Part shown: positions 1-10,360 of the stretch, in pieces
How the letters are laid out: every line of letters begins with the position of its first letter
Numbering within the stretch: the stretch's first letter is position 1
NCBI GenBank assembly: GCA_021234155.1
Contig: JAJEKV010000010.1
Span: forward strand, 6,914,871-6,978,870
Source: Isoetes taiwanensis
Lineage: Eukaryota > Streptophyta > Lycopodiopsida > Isoetales > Isoetaceae
Direction of reading: 5' to 3'
DNA length: 64,000 bases
Program-made: the position numbers and the translations under genes
The notes under the pieces: generated by a model
What the model was told of the DNA's origin: nothing
Database searches by the model: none
The model's input: the letters and a program-made list of their open reading frames with translations, nothing else

Positions 1-240
1 CCTTTTACCATGAAAGCAATAGGAACAATAGCAAGAGAGGCACACATAAGCAACTTTTTTTGCGGGGTTCTTTTGTCACATGGTCTGATGCAATGAAGTT
101 TAGAGCTCCCACATAGTGTTTTCCACTCCTTCCTTTCAGATTTGTCTACACTTTGGGGATCAATATGCCAAAAGAACCTGCAATATAAAACAGATTCATG
201 CAACTTCAAATCTAAGAAAAATATAAGAAAAAACAAGAAT

Positions 241-1085
241 TTACCTTCTTATATGAGGGTCTGGTGGATTATTCATCATGTACCAGTTCATGAAATCGAC
301 AATGTCTTTGGCACGCTCCAATTTCCAGGACTCATACTTCAATTGCTCTCTTGCCAAAACCCTTTTCAATATTGCACCTTGTCCATCATGTTCTCCTTTG
401 CCATGAGAACTGGCAAAGAAATTCCACTCATACTCAATTCCTTCACTACACACATAGTTCCTTCCTAAATACCAGAAAGGCCTTGCTCCTTTAAACTGGG
501 ATGTGCAACCATCACTCCAAAAAATATGTTTCTTGTACTCAATGTTACGTGCTCTAAGCCCGGTCGGCATGTACTTTCAAGCAATGTTGTACAAACTTCG
601 GGGCTATGCTCCCATCATCATCCAAATATAAAATTGCACTTCCTTTATAATTCTCCTCGATTGGTGCTGATGATCTCGACTTGTCTTCTTCTTTCTTTTC
701 AGCTTATCCCGCTCTGCTTCTCTTTGCTCGCCTCTTTAACTTCCATTTCCTCTATCTCGGCTTTTGTTGCATGTCTATATGTGATATGAACCAGAATTGA
801 GGCCTGGTCCGTGTGCCAGTGGCAAGATTGTGCCTCCCTCTGAATTTTAAAACTGTAATTTTCAGCAAAGTCAATTACAGAGACAATTGCATCTTCAGGA
901 AAGGTATCCAAACACGTCCTGAATTGCTTTGCCTGCCAGTGTGCCACATAATTGTGTGTGACAAATTGTACCATTGTCTTGTTGGCATGCTTCATGAACT
1001 CGGGCAGACTCTCGTTCTTGTATGCAAGTCTTGTTACTTTGGCTGGTTTCCTCCCTCCCATTTTTTTCTTGGTAGTCTCCTTCAT
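241..1085 (-). pseudogene. DDE/RNase H-like transposase-type gene, 3' part, frameshifted
   Basis: The reverse strand reads as one decayed coding stretch in several frames. The upstream part (699-1085) contains VIDFAENYSFKIQ and then a SCHWHTDQASILVHI segment. The downstream part (241-570) contains FWSDGCTSQFKGA followed by EWNFFASSHGKGEHDG. These spaced Asp, Asp and His/Glu blocks are the ones I associate with a family of RNase H-fold, transposase-like proteins common in seed-free plants and invertebrates. Between the two parts an open stretch continues in another frame (LYLDDDGSIAPKFVQHC), so at least two frameshifts and a stop near 550 separate the pieces. I see no host function. The superfamily name is unknown to me and the catalytic assignment is inference. 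Confidence 0.6.
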
Positions 1086-1341
1086 GTATCCAACTTCTTG
1101 CTGATTTCAGACCATGAACATTTCTGTCAGTTTGCAGTTTGTTTAAAAAGAATGTTAAACGAGCACAATTTAATTAAGCCAAACAGAATACCTTTTCAAA
1201 CTGTTTCCACTCCACCTTGTAATCAGTTTCCATCTTCTCCTTAGGACAAAAAGCAAACCTGTTTATAACACCACAATTAAAGTTACTGAGCAGTAATATC
1301 TTTAAACATCATAACATTGAAGAGACAAACTTAATACCTTT

Positions 1342-2278
1342 TCAGCCCACAATCTTTGCATGCCAACTACTTGAGACATTGATGTTTGTGCCATTCTTCA
1401 TCTTCTTCTTTAGGGCGCACCATTTGCCTCCAAAAATCACTAGTGGATTTATAAACATGGTTCTTGGCACTACGAGGAAGTTACCATCACCACAAACAGC
1501 ACAATTACAATTGCATTCTTTGTGCACCCCATTTGGATCTGTTCTGATTTTGTTGAGTGCTTGCATCACATACTCAAAGTGCATGTGATATTGGCAGCAA
1601 CAGGTCTCTCTTTCTTTTTTAACGCCTCACAAAAGATGGCTTCAAAGAATTCAAATGTCTTGTTGTGAAATCTTCATTTCATTGAATTCCTTTTTGAATG
1701 CCATGTAAAATTGCAACTATAAACAAAGCGTAAATACGAGTTCCAAAAAAATTAAAAGCAACAATATAGTAAAAGCGTAAACAAGCGGTAAAACATATAA
1801 AGCATAATAATTACACGAAATTTCAAGCGGTTGTATTGGATGATCAATTTTTCACCATCTTTTGTAATAAACTTTCTCACATGCTTCTGTATGGTGAGAC
1901 TCTTGTGTTTTCTCCCGGAACTTGTAAAAGTAATTCTTAACCTCATCGGTTATTGCATCCGATCTCTTTTTCCTTGAAAACATTGACCACGTACCACATT
2001 CTTGTTACGCCATTACTCTTCTTACGGTTCTTTTGCAACAACAGATTTTCTTGATACATTAAGGAGCGTGCAAGCTAATCGGATGGTTGGTTTTGTTTCT
2101 TTGTTGAAGATACCATTTGCAATGTGGACTTTCTTGCTTGCATTATATCTGTCTTCCTTAGTTTCTTTTGCTGATTGAGTGTCTCTTGAACATTTCTAAT
2201 TACATTCTTCATGACCTTGCTTTGATCATGATCAACAAAATCCACCTCCGATGGCAATTTCTTCTTCACTCTCTTCAC
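1342..2278 (-). pseudogene. Candidate upstream exons of the same transposase-like gene
   Basis: Three short reverse-strand open segments (1342-1584, 1752-1946, 2075-2278) lie upstream of the transposase-like block in the same orientation. The first has a cysteine-rich patch (CNCNCAVCGDGNF) that could be a zinc-binding motif. The last is very rich in Lys, Arg and Gln (QQKKLRKTDIMQARK), typical of a basic amino-terminal region. They are separated by AT-rich, intron-like stretches. The exon borders are not convincing enough to assemble a model, and the segments could also be chance ORFs. Grouping them with the downstream transposase remnant rests on strand, spacing and the zinc-like patch only. 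Confidence 0.3.
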
Positions 2279-2870
2279 AAATCATTGCACCACCGCCCTT
2301 ATCCCCTTCTTTCAAAGGCTTTGTGATATTATTGAAATAATCGTCCAAATTCTTGGACAATTCTTGAAGCCTTCTCACACTCAAGCCATTTGTCAACTTG
2401 AGGTGGATATTTTCTTTCTCCCTCTCCTATCTCTTTTCCTCTGTCTAGATTGCCTTCTTCTCTCGGCTTGAATTTCCCTAAAAATTTGAAGTCGCTTTTC
2501 TTCATCTAAATCGATCTTTGATTGATCCATTTAGAATCGTGTTGTCGCGAGAATTGTGTTGTACGAGAAAAACCGTCTTTGCACAAAAAAAAAATTCTGT
2601 TGGGGGTACAACACCGGATCATGCTTCCCGCCATTGCCAAATCTATTCACTCTCCATGCCATCTCACAACAACCCCGCCAAATTGATTCTGTACCGAATT
2701 TGATTTTGCGGGTAGCCATGTCATCGATCCGGAAGCAATTTGCTAAAAACGGATCATCACGTTCCCGCTCTCCAAGCACCTCCAAGCACAGCGGACCAAG
2801 CACGAAAAGCAGCGCGTCCGGACGGGTGCTTTTGTACCCCAATATCTAACTTAGACTCGAGAGGGTTTCT
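2279..2870. other. Divergent intergenic stretch, nothing firmly recognised
   Basis: This stretch lies between the minus-strand transposase-like remnant and the plus-strand one. It could hold a shared bidirectional promoter of one two-gene transposon. A Ser-rich open segment at 2718-2849 (RSRSPSTSKHSGPSTKSSAS) may be a basic amino-terminal coding piece of the rightward gene. I see no terminal repeats. Confidence 0.3.
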
Positions 2871-4057
2871 TTGACATTAATGAACAGGGCGTTGACAAAT
2901 TCTGATAATGAGGAAGGGAAGTTCTCTGTTCAATCAGAGGACCATATTTGGTGGATAGGGATATTTCAAGTACTGGAAGAAAATCATGGTGTTCTTCAGT
3001 GGGTCTTTCAGCAGACATCTATTCCTACTATTATTGCTGCGCATGGAGTCGGAGAGAAGCTTCAGGTTCCTGGCTATGGAGATTACGAGGTTGAATGGCA
3101 TTTGGCTGCTGATCTAAAGACCATCAAGTGCATGTATAACATGAAACATGGTTCTGATAAGACTACCCACGCATGTCCTTACTATTTGTATGCTAGGGTA
3201 GATGATAAGGGGAAGGGAATGAGTACTCTCAAATGTGACCAGGATGCTGAACCAATGCGTGAGAAGGAGGACGAAACTTTGATCCCCGTCCTTGCAATTC
3301 TTGTGAAGAGAGTACATATCTGCACTCTCCATGCCTTTCTAAGAATAGTGGATAAGATGGTGTACATGAGCATTCTTTTTGCTTGGAATAAGTCTTGAGA
3401 AAAGTGTATGAAAGATGTTGAGAACGTACTTTCTGATCTTGGTCTTCATGGTGGTGACTATAAAATCTTGCAACATCCTAAGAAGGGAGGCAAGGTTCCT
3501 TGTAAACCATCCATGGGTGGGGTGAAAGCGAAAAGATTTCTGCCTTGTACTAAATTACGTAAGAATGGATCATTGCCAATGGAAAGTGGGAGGGGTATAA
3601 GGACTTGCTGGTAGCAGAAGATGACCGTACTTCACGTGGGAGGGCAAGACTAAAGAAAATTAAAGCGTGGCAGAATCTGAGCAGTCTGGTAACTTTGATG
3701 GCAGAGAAGAAAATGGTGGGTGGAAAGTTAGATGAATTCAAAGTAGCAGTAACTGAATTCACGAATTCGTTTATACAAGCATGGGGAGAATGCAATGTCA
3801 CACATTACATTCATATACTTCATGCCCATGGCTTGTGGTTTGCCAAGAATGCTTTTTTCAGGTTCACACAACATCGCGGTTCGTGTGGTAACTCATTGCA
3901 ACAGATGTGCCAATGGTTCTACAGGAGGATTATCTACAAGCTAGAGAAAAAAGATAAAGCTAAACAAGACACGACATTGGCTAGAATATTGAGGAGAAAA
4001 GTTGAGCAGGAAAAAAAAAGCAGATATGGTGTAGCTCTAGTGCAGCAGACAAGTTAA
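2871..4057 (+). pseudogene. Second transposase-like pseudogene, rightward
   Basis: Three overlapping or adjoining open segments in different frames (2871-3398, 3408-3614, 3605-4057) read as one decayed protein. The first contains EVEWHLAADLKTIKCMYNMK, then VHICTLHAFLRIVDKM. The second has VLSDLGLHGGDYK and SMGGVKAKRFL. The third has QAWGECNVTHYIHILHAHG followed by a basic, charged tail. I recognise these blocks as a recurring set in multi-copy, transposon-like proteins of seed-free plants, where the NVTHY(I/M)HIL block sits near the carboxyl end. A stop at 3398 and frame changes near 3400 and 3610 show it is inactive. It is divergent from the leftward remnant, so the two could belong to one element. 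I cannot assign a superfamily. Confidence 0.55.
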
Positions 4058-4135
4058 GGCAGTGGCGATCCACAAGGATCAGACAGGGTAGAAGATACTT
4101 CTGGGGTTTCAACTGTATGAACAAATTCATATTAA

Positions 4136-4528
4136 CACAAACCATTATATCCAACATTTCAAATTAAATTCCCCCTAAAACCCCCTTTGATTTTGGTGCA
4201 TATTCACACGAGGGGTGACTCCGGGCAACGAGAGCTGTTGGATAGGCATATTCACGACTTATTCTTTGATTTGGACCGTAGATAGCGATCCTCGTTTGTG
4301 GGGTATGCTCGTACAAGTTTTTTTATACTGTATAATGAGAGTTGCGAAATACTATAAGGTTTGGGGCAATGTACTCAAATGTGTTGATTTCATGCATGTA
4401 TTATACTATTTTAGGGGGTATAAAAGGGGCTCTCGCTGCCTCGGAGTCACCCCCGTGTGAATATGCACCAAAATCAAAGGGGGTTTTAGGAGGAATTTAA
4501 TTTGAAATGTTGGATATAATGGTTTGTG
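4136..4528. mobile_element. TTAA-flanked MITE with ~100-bp terminal inverted repeats
   Basis: The element begins CACAAACCATTATATCC and ends with the reverse complement. The inverted match continues for about 100 bp on each side (4136-4234 against 4430-4528) with few mismatches. TTAA flanks both ends (4132-4135 and 4529-4532), which fits a target duplication. Length is 393 bp and no coding region is present. TTAA duplication suggests a piggyBac-type mobiliser, but the terminal CAC is not the classic piggyBac start, so the superfamily is open. Confidence 0.75.
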
Positions 4529-4532
4529 TTAA

Positions 4533-5639
4533 CTAACAAATTTTTTGGCCCCTTCGGGGCCTTAGGGATGGGTTAGAGATGGATGAACAACATATCAATA
4601 AGGTCTTCGCCATGTGCATGTGGTGGTTGCGCTGATGGTGTCGGGACTAGTTAACTTGATCTTCATTTATAGGGTTCTCTGGTATAGTAATAATGTTTGG
4701 ATCAACATTGTGTTGACTTCAGGTGTAAGAGGAATGTCATGTGCAATTGATGGATTGGAGATTCTATAGTCTGCACTAACATAAAGGAAAGAAATTGGTT
4801 AGATTGATATTAATTTAGAAAATAGAACTTTAATAGCGAAATAAAATTGAATCAAATAAAAGCTTTTGACACTGATATGCTCTACAATAATGTTTTTTTC
4901 ACAAACCATTGCATGAGCATCAACGTTACTCTGTAGTAACAATTGGTGAGGTTCATAAAAAATCAGTGACACATTCTCATGGGTTGCCTGACTTTGGTTT
5001 AACAGGTAAAGAGAATCAGCCAATTTGGTGATGTGGAGTAGGTTTCCTATAATGGTTAGTGAAGCGAGATCAAGGGTAGAGGTTTTGAAGCAAGCTTGCT
5101 CTGTTAGCGTTCCACATGTTGTTACTCACAATGAAACCATTGTTTATCAATCCATATAATTTTGGATGCTCTATCTCTAGCTTAAAAGTAATGCATGATT
5201 CACCTGCTGGTTCGATTAAAGTTCCAAACCTACAACATAAATGCATTCTTGTAGCCACCGTTTGACTGATCTGCATGATTCAGAAAAGGGCGTGGAATAA
5301 TTCGCCTGTTGTGTGCACAAGAATCTGTTTGTTGATTGAAGCTAAAGGCTGGCTGCTATGAACAATCCGACAGGCCAGGAATATCCAAGAGTTGGAAGCA
5401 AATAGGGGGCCTAAACTCTAGACTCTTTTTGAATCTGCAGCAAATCTTAGAACAGATAAAGGGAAGGAAACAAAGGCCGGGCAGCACTAGATTACAAAAC
5501 TAGGAAACCAATACCTTGTAGAGAAAACCAATATGCTAACTGAAGAAACATTAAAAAACAAATACCTTTATAAGTGTGAGCAAAAAATCCACCTCGTGGT
5601 AGCAAAAATCCACTGCGGCAACAAGAATCCAAGAGGGCA
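4533..5639. other. AT-rich stretch without recognisable gene
   Basis: It holds only short ORFs. The reverse-strand segment 5070-5276 (ITFKLEIEHPKLYGLINNGF) has protein-like composition but I recognise nothing in it. No repeats of note are seen. Confidence 0.3.
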
Positions 5640-5885
5640 AGTACACATGCAGATGCACACATGCACACACATGCACACATGCACATGCACTTGCACTTGC
5701 ACATGCATAGTACACATGCACATGCATACACATGCACATGCATACACATGCACATGCACGTGTACATGCACCTGCATACACATGCACAGTACACATGCAC
5801 CTGCATACACATGCACATGCACGTGTACATGCACCTGCATACACATGCACACACATGCACATGCACGTGCAAATGCACATGCACC
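5640..5885. repeat. CATGCA/CACATG minisatellite
   Basis: About 245 bp made of ACATGCAC and ACATGCATAC words. A longer unit, roughly 65 bp and containing CACGTGTACATGCACCTGCA, occurs twice (around 5755 and 5819). Every frame is open through it on both strands, giving spurious His/Thr-rich or Cys/Val-rich ORFs. Alternating purine-pyrimidine steps give it Z-DNA-forming potential. Confidence 0.9.
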
Positions 5886-6094
5886 CTCGGATTGTTCCAA
5901 CCAACGAAAATCAACGGCCCATAAAGGGTGCACTCTAGAAATACTATTTAGTACACCTAAACAAATACAACAATGAAATCATAGAAAAACCATGTGAAAA
6001 AACGTATAAAAATCTAAAAGTAACCCCCTGTTATTGTGCTAGATATAACTGTTGACCATGATGTGCAACTATAATGTTTCAAATATGCTAGGTT

Positions 6095-6290
6095 GGCAGC
6101 GTGGGCACGGTGCGAACTTAGTTGGTATTCAATTGATGAATAACAAGTAAATCGCACCGTGGCCACGGTGCGAATGTAGTTGGGAATTAGTTATGGAATA
6201 ACCAATATTCGCACCGTGGCCACGGTGCGAATGAAGTTGGGAATTAGTTATGGAATAACCAATATTCGCACCATGGCCACGGTGCGAAAT
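6095..6290. repeat. Tandem repeat built on a perfect palindrome
   Basis: About four units of roughly 60-65 bp, each carrying CGCACCGTGGCCACGGTGCG or a close variant. Units are separated by a conserved AT-rich linker (GTTGGGAATTAGTTATGGAA). The same palindrome recurs at 9739-9875, on the other side of Helitron copy 1. This could be the subterminal or terminal repeat of an older element that the Helitron entered. Confidence 0.85.
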
Positions 6291-6980
6291 AGGCCCTCCC
6301 AGACCACTTTATGTTACACATGGAAAATTAGATGGAAATTACTCACATATTAATTGTAAAATAACTTTGGAATGCTTTTGACATTCATGTTGTCCAGTTG
6401 TTAGAGACAATTCCAACTGTAGCATCATTATTGTTTCTATATACGAGTATATGTACAGATACATGTCCAATAATTTGTATGTATATACCATCAATAATTT
6501 TGGTAGGTATAAATAGATATGCATGAAATTGCCAAGGCGTCGACTTTGCCAAGGCTTATGGCACATTCTGATGATGATCGCGATTCCATTACCTGCAAGA
6601 TGAACCATGAGGACCTCTGTAAGTGCCGCCAGTGAAATATAGCACTAGAAGACTGGCTAGATGTTGTTACTATGAATCCTGTCCATTTCTATCCGGATCC
6701 CTTCGATGTTGTGATTCACCTTCTATGGAATTCAGAGCATGGTTTGTTCATGATCGAAAGGATCTCTGGAGCGCCTGTTGATGATCAGTCTGAATGAACA
6801 TTGTTCAAGTTGGCATTGATGTTGGCACATTATTAGAGATTATATCCTTAAGTTTGTTTATTTTAGTACTGTAAAATATAATAGATGGTTTATATGCATC
6901 TAGAATATGAATTACATAAGGATGGGATGCATAAAGCAGCCAAATTTTAGGAAGATCCCTTTACAAAATCACCTGAGGGA
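6291..6980. other. Interval with one protein-like open segment
   Basis: Mostly AT-rich. A plus-strand open segment at 6636-6797 (53 codons before the stop) reads LEDWLDVVTMNPVHFYPDPF then VIHLLWNSEHGLFMIERISG, and looks like real protein. It has no ATG and may be a terminal exon or remnant. I do not recognise it. The word TTTATTTTAGTACTGTAAAA near 6860 recurs near 9550, so this flank and the far flank of Helitron copy 1 share sequence. Confidence 0.35.
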
Positions 6981-8863
6981 TCTTATATTATAATGTTATA
7001 CCGTAAGTAGTGCATCGAGCCCTAATTTGAATGCCCGAGATCATCTGGATGCATCCGAAGGCCTAGATTTATTGCACGACTTACCAACACTGTGATTGGT
7101 CATGCTTCGATCTCTTAAGAGGAAAGGGTAAATGAAAAGGGGGAAAAGGAAAAGGGAAGTGGAAAGAGAGAATGTGAAGGGCAAAAAGGCATGGGGAAAA
7201 GGGAAAAGGGTGGGGATAAGAGAAGAGAAAAAGGCATGGAAAATGAAAAAGGGAAAGGGAACCTGGGAAAAGGGCACGAGGGAAAGAGGAAGAGATAAAG
7301 TGGAAAAGGTAAATGGAAAGAGCATGAAAAAAAAAAGGAAAGAGGAAAAGGTTGAAAAAAGGAGAAAATGAAGGAGAAAAAAAGCATGGAAAAGGGGAGG
7401 AGAAAAAAAGCATGGGAAAAGGAAGGAGCATGGGAAAAGGGGGAAAAAAAGAAGCGTTGAGAAAAGAGGAAAAAGGAAGGGACAAATGGCATAGGAAAAG
7501 GGGAAAAAAAAAAGAGGGAAAGGGAAAGGAAAAAACGCATCAAGAAAAGGGGAAGAGTGAAAGGTTGGAAAAATGAGGAAAAGGGAAGGGACAAGGGGGA
7601 ACAAGAAAAGTGGGGAGAGGGGAAAAGAAAAGGGGCATAGAAAAAGGGAAAGTGAGAAGAAAGAAAAAGAAAAGGGAAAAGGGGGAAAGGGAACCTAGGT
7701 AAAGGTCACAAGGAAAAAGAAAGAGGGAAACGAGAAAAGGGAAGGGAGGAAGGGCATGAGAGAAAAGGGAAGAGGAAAATGGTGAAGAAAGGGAAAAAAG
7801 AAAAAGGGGAAAAGAAAAGGGGCAAGAGAGAAAGGGTGGGGAAAAGAGGAAAATGGGTATAGGAAATAAGAGAATAAAATAAATGTGCAAAAGGCATGGA
7901 AAAAGGGAAAAGGAAAAGGAAAGGAAGGGAAAAAAGTGCACAGAAAAGGATCGCAAAAAGGAGGAAAACGGAAAGAAAAAATCCATCAAGAAAAAGGAAA
8001 CGGGAAAAAAAGGGAAAGGGAAAGGGAAGGGGGAGTGATGGAGGGGAGGGAAAGGGAAAAAGGACATGAGGAAAGGAAAAGAGAAAAGAAAAAGGAAGGG
8101 TTGAAAAGAGGGAAAAACTTGCACGGGAAGAGGGAAAGGGTGGGAAAAGGAGGAAAAGGAAGCACAGGGAAAAATAGAAAGAAAAAAAAGGGTGGGAAAA
8201 AGGGCATGGGAAAAGGGAAATAGAAAAAAAAAAAAAGAATAGAAAAGGGGGAAAGAGAGAGAGAGGCGGGAAAAAGGAAATGAGGAAAATGGAAAAGGGG
8301 AAGAGAAAAAGGGAACATGGAAAAGGGAAAGAGGGAAAGGGTGAGGAGATGGAAAAAGGGAAGGTAAAAAGGGCATGGAAAACGAGAGGGAGAAAAGAAA
8401 AATGGAAGGGAAAAGGGCACACAAAAAAAGGAGGAAAAGAGTGGGAAAAGGAGGAAAAGAGAAGGGAAAATAGGCATGGAAAAGGGCGAAAGAGTAAAAG
8501 GTTGAGAAAAAGGGAAGACATGGAAAAAGGACGGGGAAAAGAGAAGGCATAAAAAAAGAGAAAGGGGAAGGGAAAGGGCAAAGAAAAAAGAGAAGAGGGA
8601 AAAGGTGGAGAAAGGAGCAAAAGGGAAGGGAAAAAGGTTATCGGGAACAGGGAAGGGGGAAGGAAAGGGATGGGAAAACAAGGAAACATGTGAGAAAGAC
8701 GAGAAAAAAAAAGGAAAAGAAAAAAAAAGTAGAGAAAATAAGAAAAAATGAAAAGCGGGATAGAGCAAAAGGGAAAGGGAAAGGGATAGGGCTTTTCTCA
8801 CTGCATCCCAAAGCATTTACAGGCTCTCAACTTATGCCCAGCAACGCTGGGCACCATTACTAG
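6981..8863 (+). mobile_element. Helitron copy 1, non-autonomous
   Basis: It starts with TC (TCTTATATTATAATG) after an A. It ends with the hairpin GCCCAGCAACGCTGGGC (8836-8852), a short spacer and CTAG, followed by T. These are the hallmarks of Helitrons: no terminal inverted repeats, a 3' hairpin near CTRR and insertion between A and T without target duplication. Length is 1883 bp. No RepHel (Rep/helicase) gene is present, so it must move in trans. The interior is almost entirely a homopurine tract. Copies 2 and 3 in this window have matching ends. Confidence 0.88.
7118..8790. repeat. Homopurine (GGGAAAA-type) core of Helitron copy 1
   Basis: About 1.7 kb in which nearly all bases on the plus strand are A or G, broken mainly by short CATG, GCAC and GTG words. 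The GGCATGG(A)AAA word recurs irregularly. Long ORFs in it encode only Phe/Pro/Ser or Lys/Gly/Glu runs and are composition artefacts. Such a tract can form triplex (H-) DNA. Confidence 0.95.
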
Positions 8864-8930
8864 TATATCCTTATATTTGATTCTATAATAGATCAAATAT
8901 AGTAGCAACAGAAAGGAGATCACTGACTAT

Positions 8931-9464
8931 TTAAAGCCTCGGGAGTACTTTAGGTAGAAACAGAAAAACAAGATCAGAAGACCCCGAGCTCTTCTCGCCC
9001 AAATTAAAGACATCAATGTTATGCCTGCCAAAGACCTGGAGCCAGTCATCCAGATCCTGAATCGTGTGCATGGTGTTCTGAAGAAGCATCACTGATAAAG
9101 CCTCCCTCTGTCTCTGCTGCTCCTGGAAAAGTTTTTGAGAAACCGGTTTGAGAGAATTATGCCTCCACAACTCCTCCTCCTTTAAGACCCGCCTCAGAGC
9201 CTTTCCTCTGGTAATATATGCCTTCAAAGAAACCAAAGTCTCTTCCACAGCATCAATATCCATCTCAGCTTCCTGATTGAACATTCTATAAGATCCTTGC
9301 GCCCTCATTTTGTTATACTGAGCTCTGATTTCTCTCTTGCCATTGTTGTTTAGTTCTGTCAGCACATTTCTTTGGACCTCATTTGCATGCTCCAAGATTG
9401 GTTCAGCCAGTTGCGACTGCATCTCAACCATGGTATTGCCGACTTGTCTCCTAGTTTCCACCAT
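8931..9464 (-). CDS. Coiled-coil protein fragment, element-associated
   Basis: A 177-codon open frame whose first codon is an ATG within a longer open stretch; upstream codons in frame read RFLDSFGSSEPREK. The protein is highly charged and helical, with a long run of Glu, Gln, Lys and Arg (KRLL-type heptads, for example EEELWRHNSLKPVSQKLFQE), consistent with a coiled coil. I know no named family for it. It lies downstream on the same strand as the H3-like, DUF8039-like and SET remnants. It could be the 3' exon of the same transposon gene or a separate accessory protein. No frameshift is visible within this piece, but a promoter or full start is not evident. Confidence 0.45.
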   Translation of the reverse strand: MVETRRQVGNTMVEMQSQLAEPILEHANEVQRNVLTELNNNGKREIRAQYNKMRAQGSYRMFNQEAEMDIDAVEETLVSLKAYITRGKALRRVLKEEELWRHNSLKPVSQKLFQEQQRQREALSVMLLQNTMHTIQDLDDWLQVFGRHNIDVFNLGEKSSGSSDLVFLFLPKVLPRL

Positions 9465-9738
9465 CTTTTCCCTGGGTTCGCTACTTCCAAACGAATCAAG
9501 AAATCTCCCTAGGCAATGCTGTCAAATTATTAAATATTTTATCCTTTTGTTTATTTTAGTACTGTAAAATATAATAGATGGTACTGTATAATATAATAGA
9601 TAGTAATGTCAAGGATAGCTACAGTGATCAATAATGGTGCTACAGTGCACATCAATAATGCTGCTACAGTGCTGCAGATTAATTATCTACCACATATATT
9701 CAATTGCATACTATCAGCCAATTTTCATACTAGAAACC

Positions 9739-9875
9739 TCGCATCGTAGCCACGGTGCGAGAATGGCCACTACTTAAACGTGGATTGATTCAATTTCGCA
9801 CCGTGGCCACGGTGCGAAATTGCCTGCCCTCATGTGCAAAGTAATTTACACAATTTCGCACCGTGGCAACGGTGC
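9739..9875. repeat. Second cluster of the CGCACCGTGG palindrome
   Basis: Three variants of the CGCACCGTGGCCACGGTGCG palindrome (about 9740, 9797 and 9858). They sit between the coiled-coil segment and the H3-like segment. The central copy is perfect and extends to a 24-bp palindrome with flanking TT and AA. The outer copies carry substitutions. Confidence 0.85.
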
Positions 9876-9982
9876 AGTGTAGATATACATAGAGAATACA
9901 TACAATCAAAATACTTAGCAAGCAAATAATATATAGAACAAAAACCGTTTCATTAATATAAAACACTTTACATGCCTCAAAA

Positions 9983-10360
9983 CTAATTTGTCAAGGCAAT
10001 ATCCTGCCTCATTATTGTCACTCTCTTTCCATGCACAGCACATTTCACACAGTCTTCGAAGAACCTGACCATGTGATTCTCAGCGGCCTCGTGCAGAGCA
10101 TCAAGGGCAGCTGCAGTGAATCGAGTCACCTCTTCTGGCATTGGAAAAAGTCTACCAGCATTCCAGTACCTTCTACTATCCCCCATCATAGATCTCTCCT
10201 GAATCTCCTCCCTACATATTCTAGCCATTGTGAGCTTCGGAAGCACCCACTCCATGTGGTTCTGGAAGTGCCGGATTTCCCGAATCCATCTAAACTTTGG
10301 CTTAAACGGCTGGCCCTTCTTATTCAGCTTAGAAGGGCCTTTACAGAGAACCTGTTTCTT
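9983..10360 (-). pseudogene. Histone-H3-like (CENH3-like) histone fold
   Basis: Open for 125 codons on the minus strand, starting after a TAG at 10361-10363. The translation aligns by eye along the whole H3 core. KPKFRWIREIRHFQ matches the H3 alpha-N region (REIRKYQ). MEWVLPKLTMARICREE matches alpha-1. TAAALDALHEAAENHMVRFF matches alpha-2. EDCVKCAVHGKRVTIMRQDI matches loop 2 and the start of alpha-3. Between alpha-1 and alpha-2 it has about 19 extra residues (SMMGDSRRYWNAGRLFPMPE region). A longer loop 1 is a known feature of centromeric H3 variants, though this is far longer than usual. It stops just after DIALTN, about nine residues short of a normal H3 end. Upstream in the same frame, beyond two TAG codons, is a Lys/Arg tail (SSRRKRKSTKPK). 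The neighbours point to a transposon-captured copy, not a host histone. Confidence 0.65.

Noticed and set aside
5492-5976. His/Thr- and Cys/Val-rich ORFs in several frames
   Set aside because: Shadows of the CATGCA minisatellite.
6095-6290. CGCACCGTGG palindromes as Helitron 3' hairpins
   Set aside because: No CTAG end follows them and they occur in tandem, unlike the Helitron hairpins.
7041-8816. Long Phe/Pro/Ser-rich ORFs (up to 336 codons) on the minus strand
   Set aside because: They are open only because the DNA is homopurine/homopyrimidine; several overlapping frames are open at once and the text is monotonous.
9983-10360. A host histone H3 or CENH3 gene
   Set aside because: The amino tail is broken by two stops, loop 1 is far too long, the last residues are missing and the neighbours are transposon-type domains.
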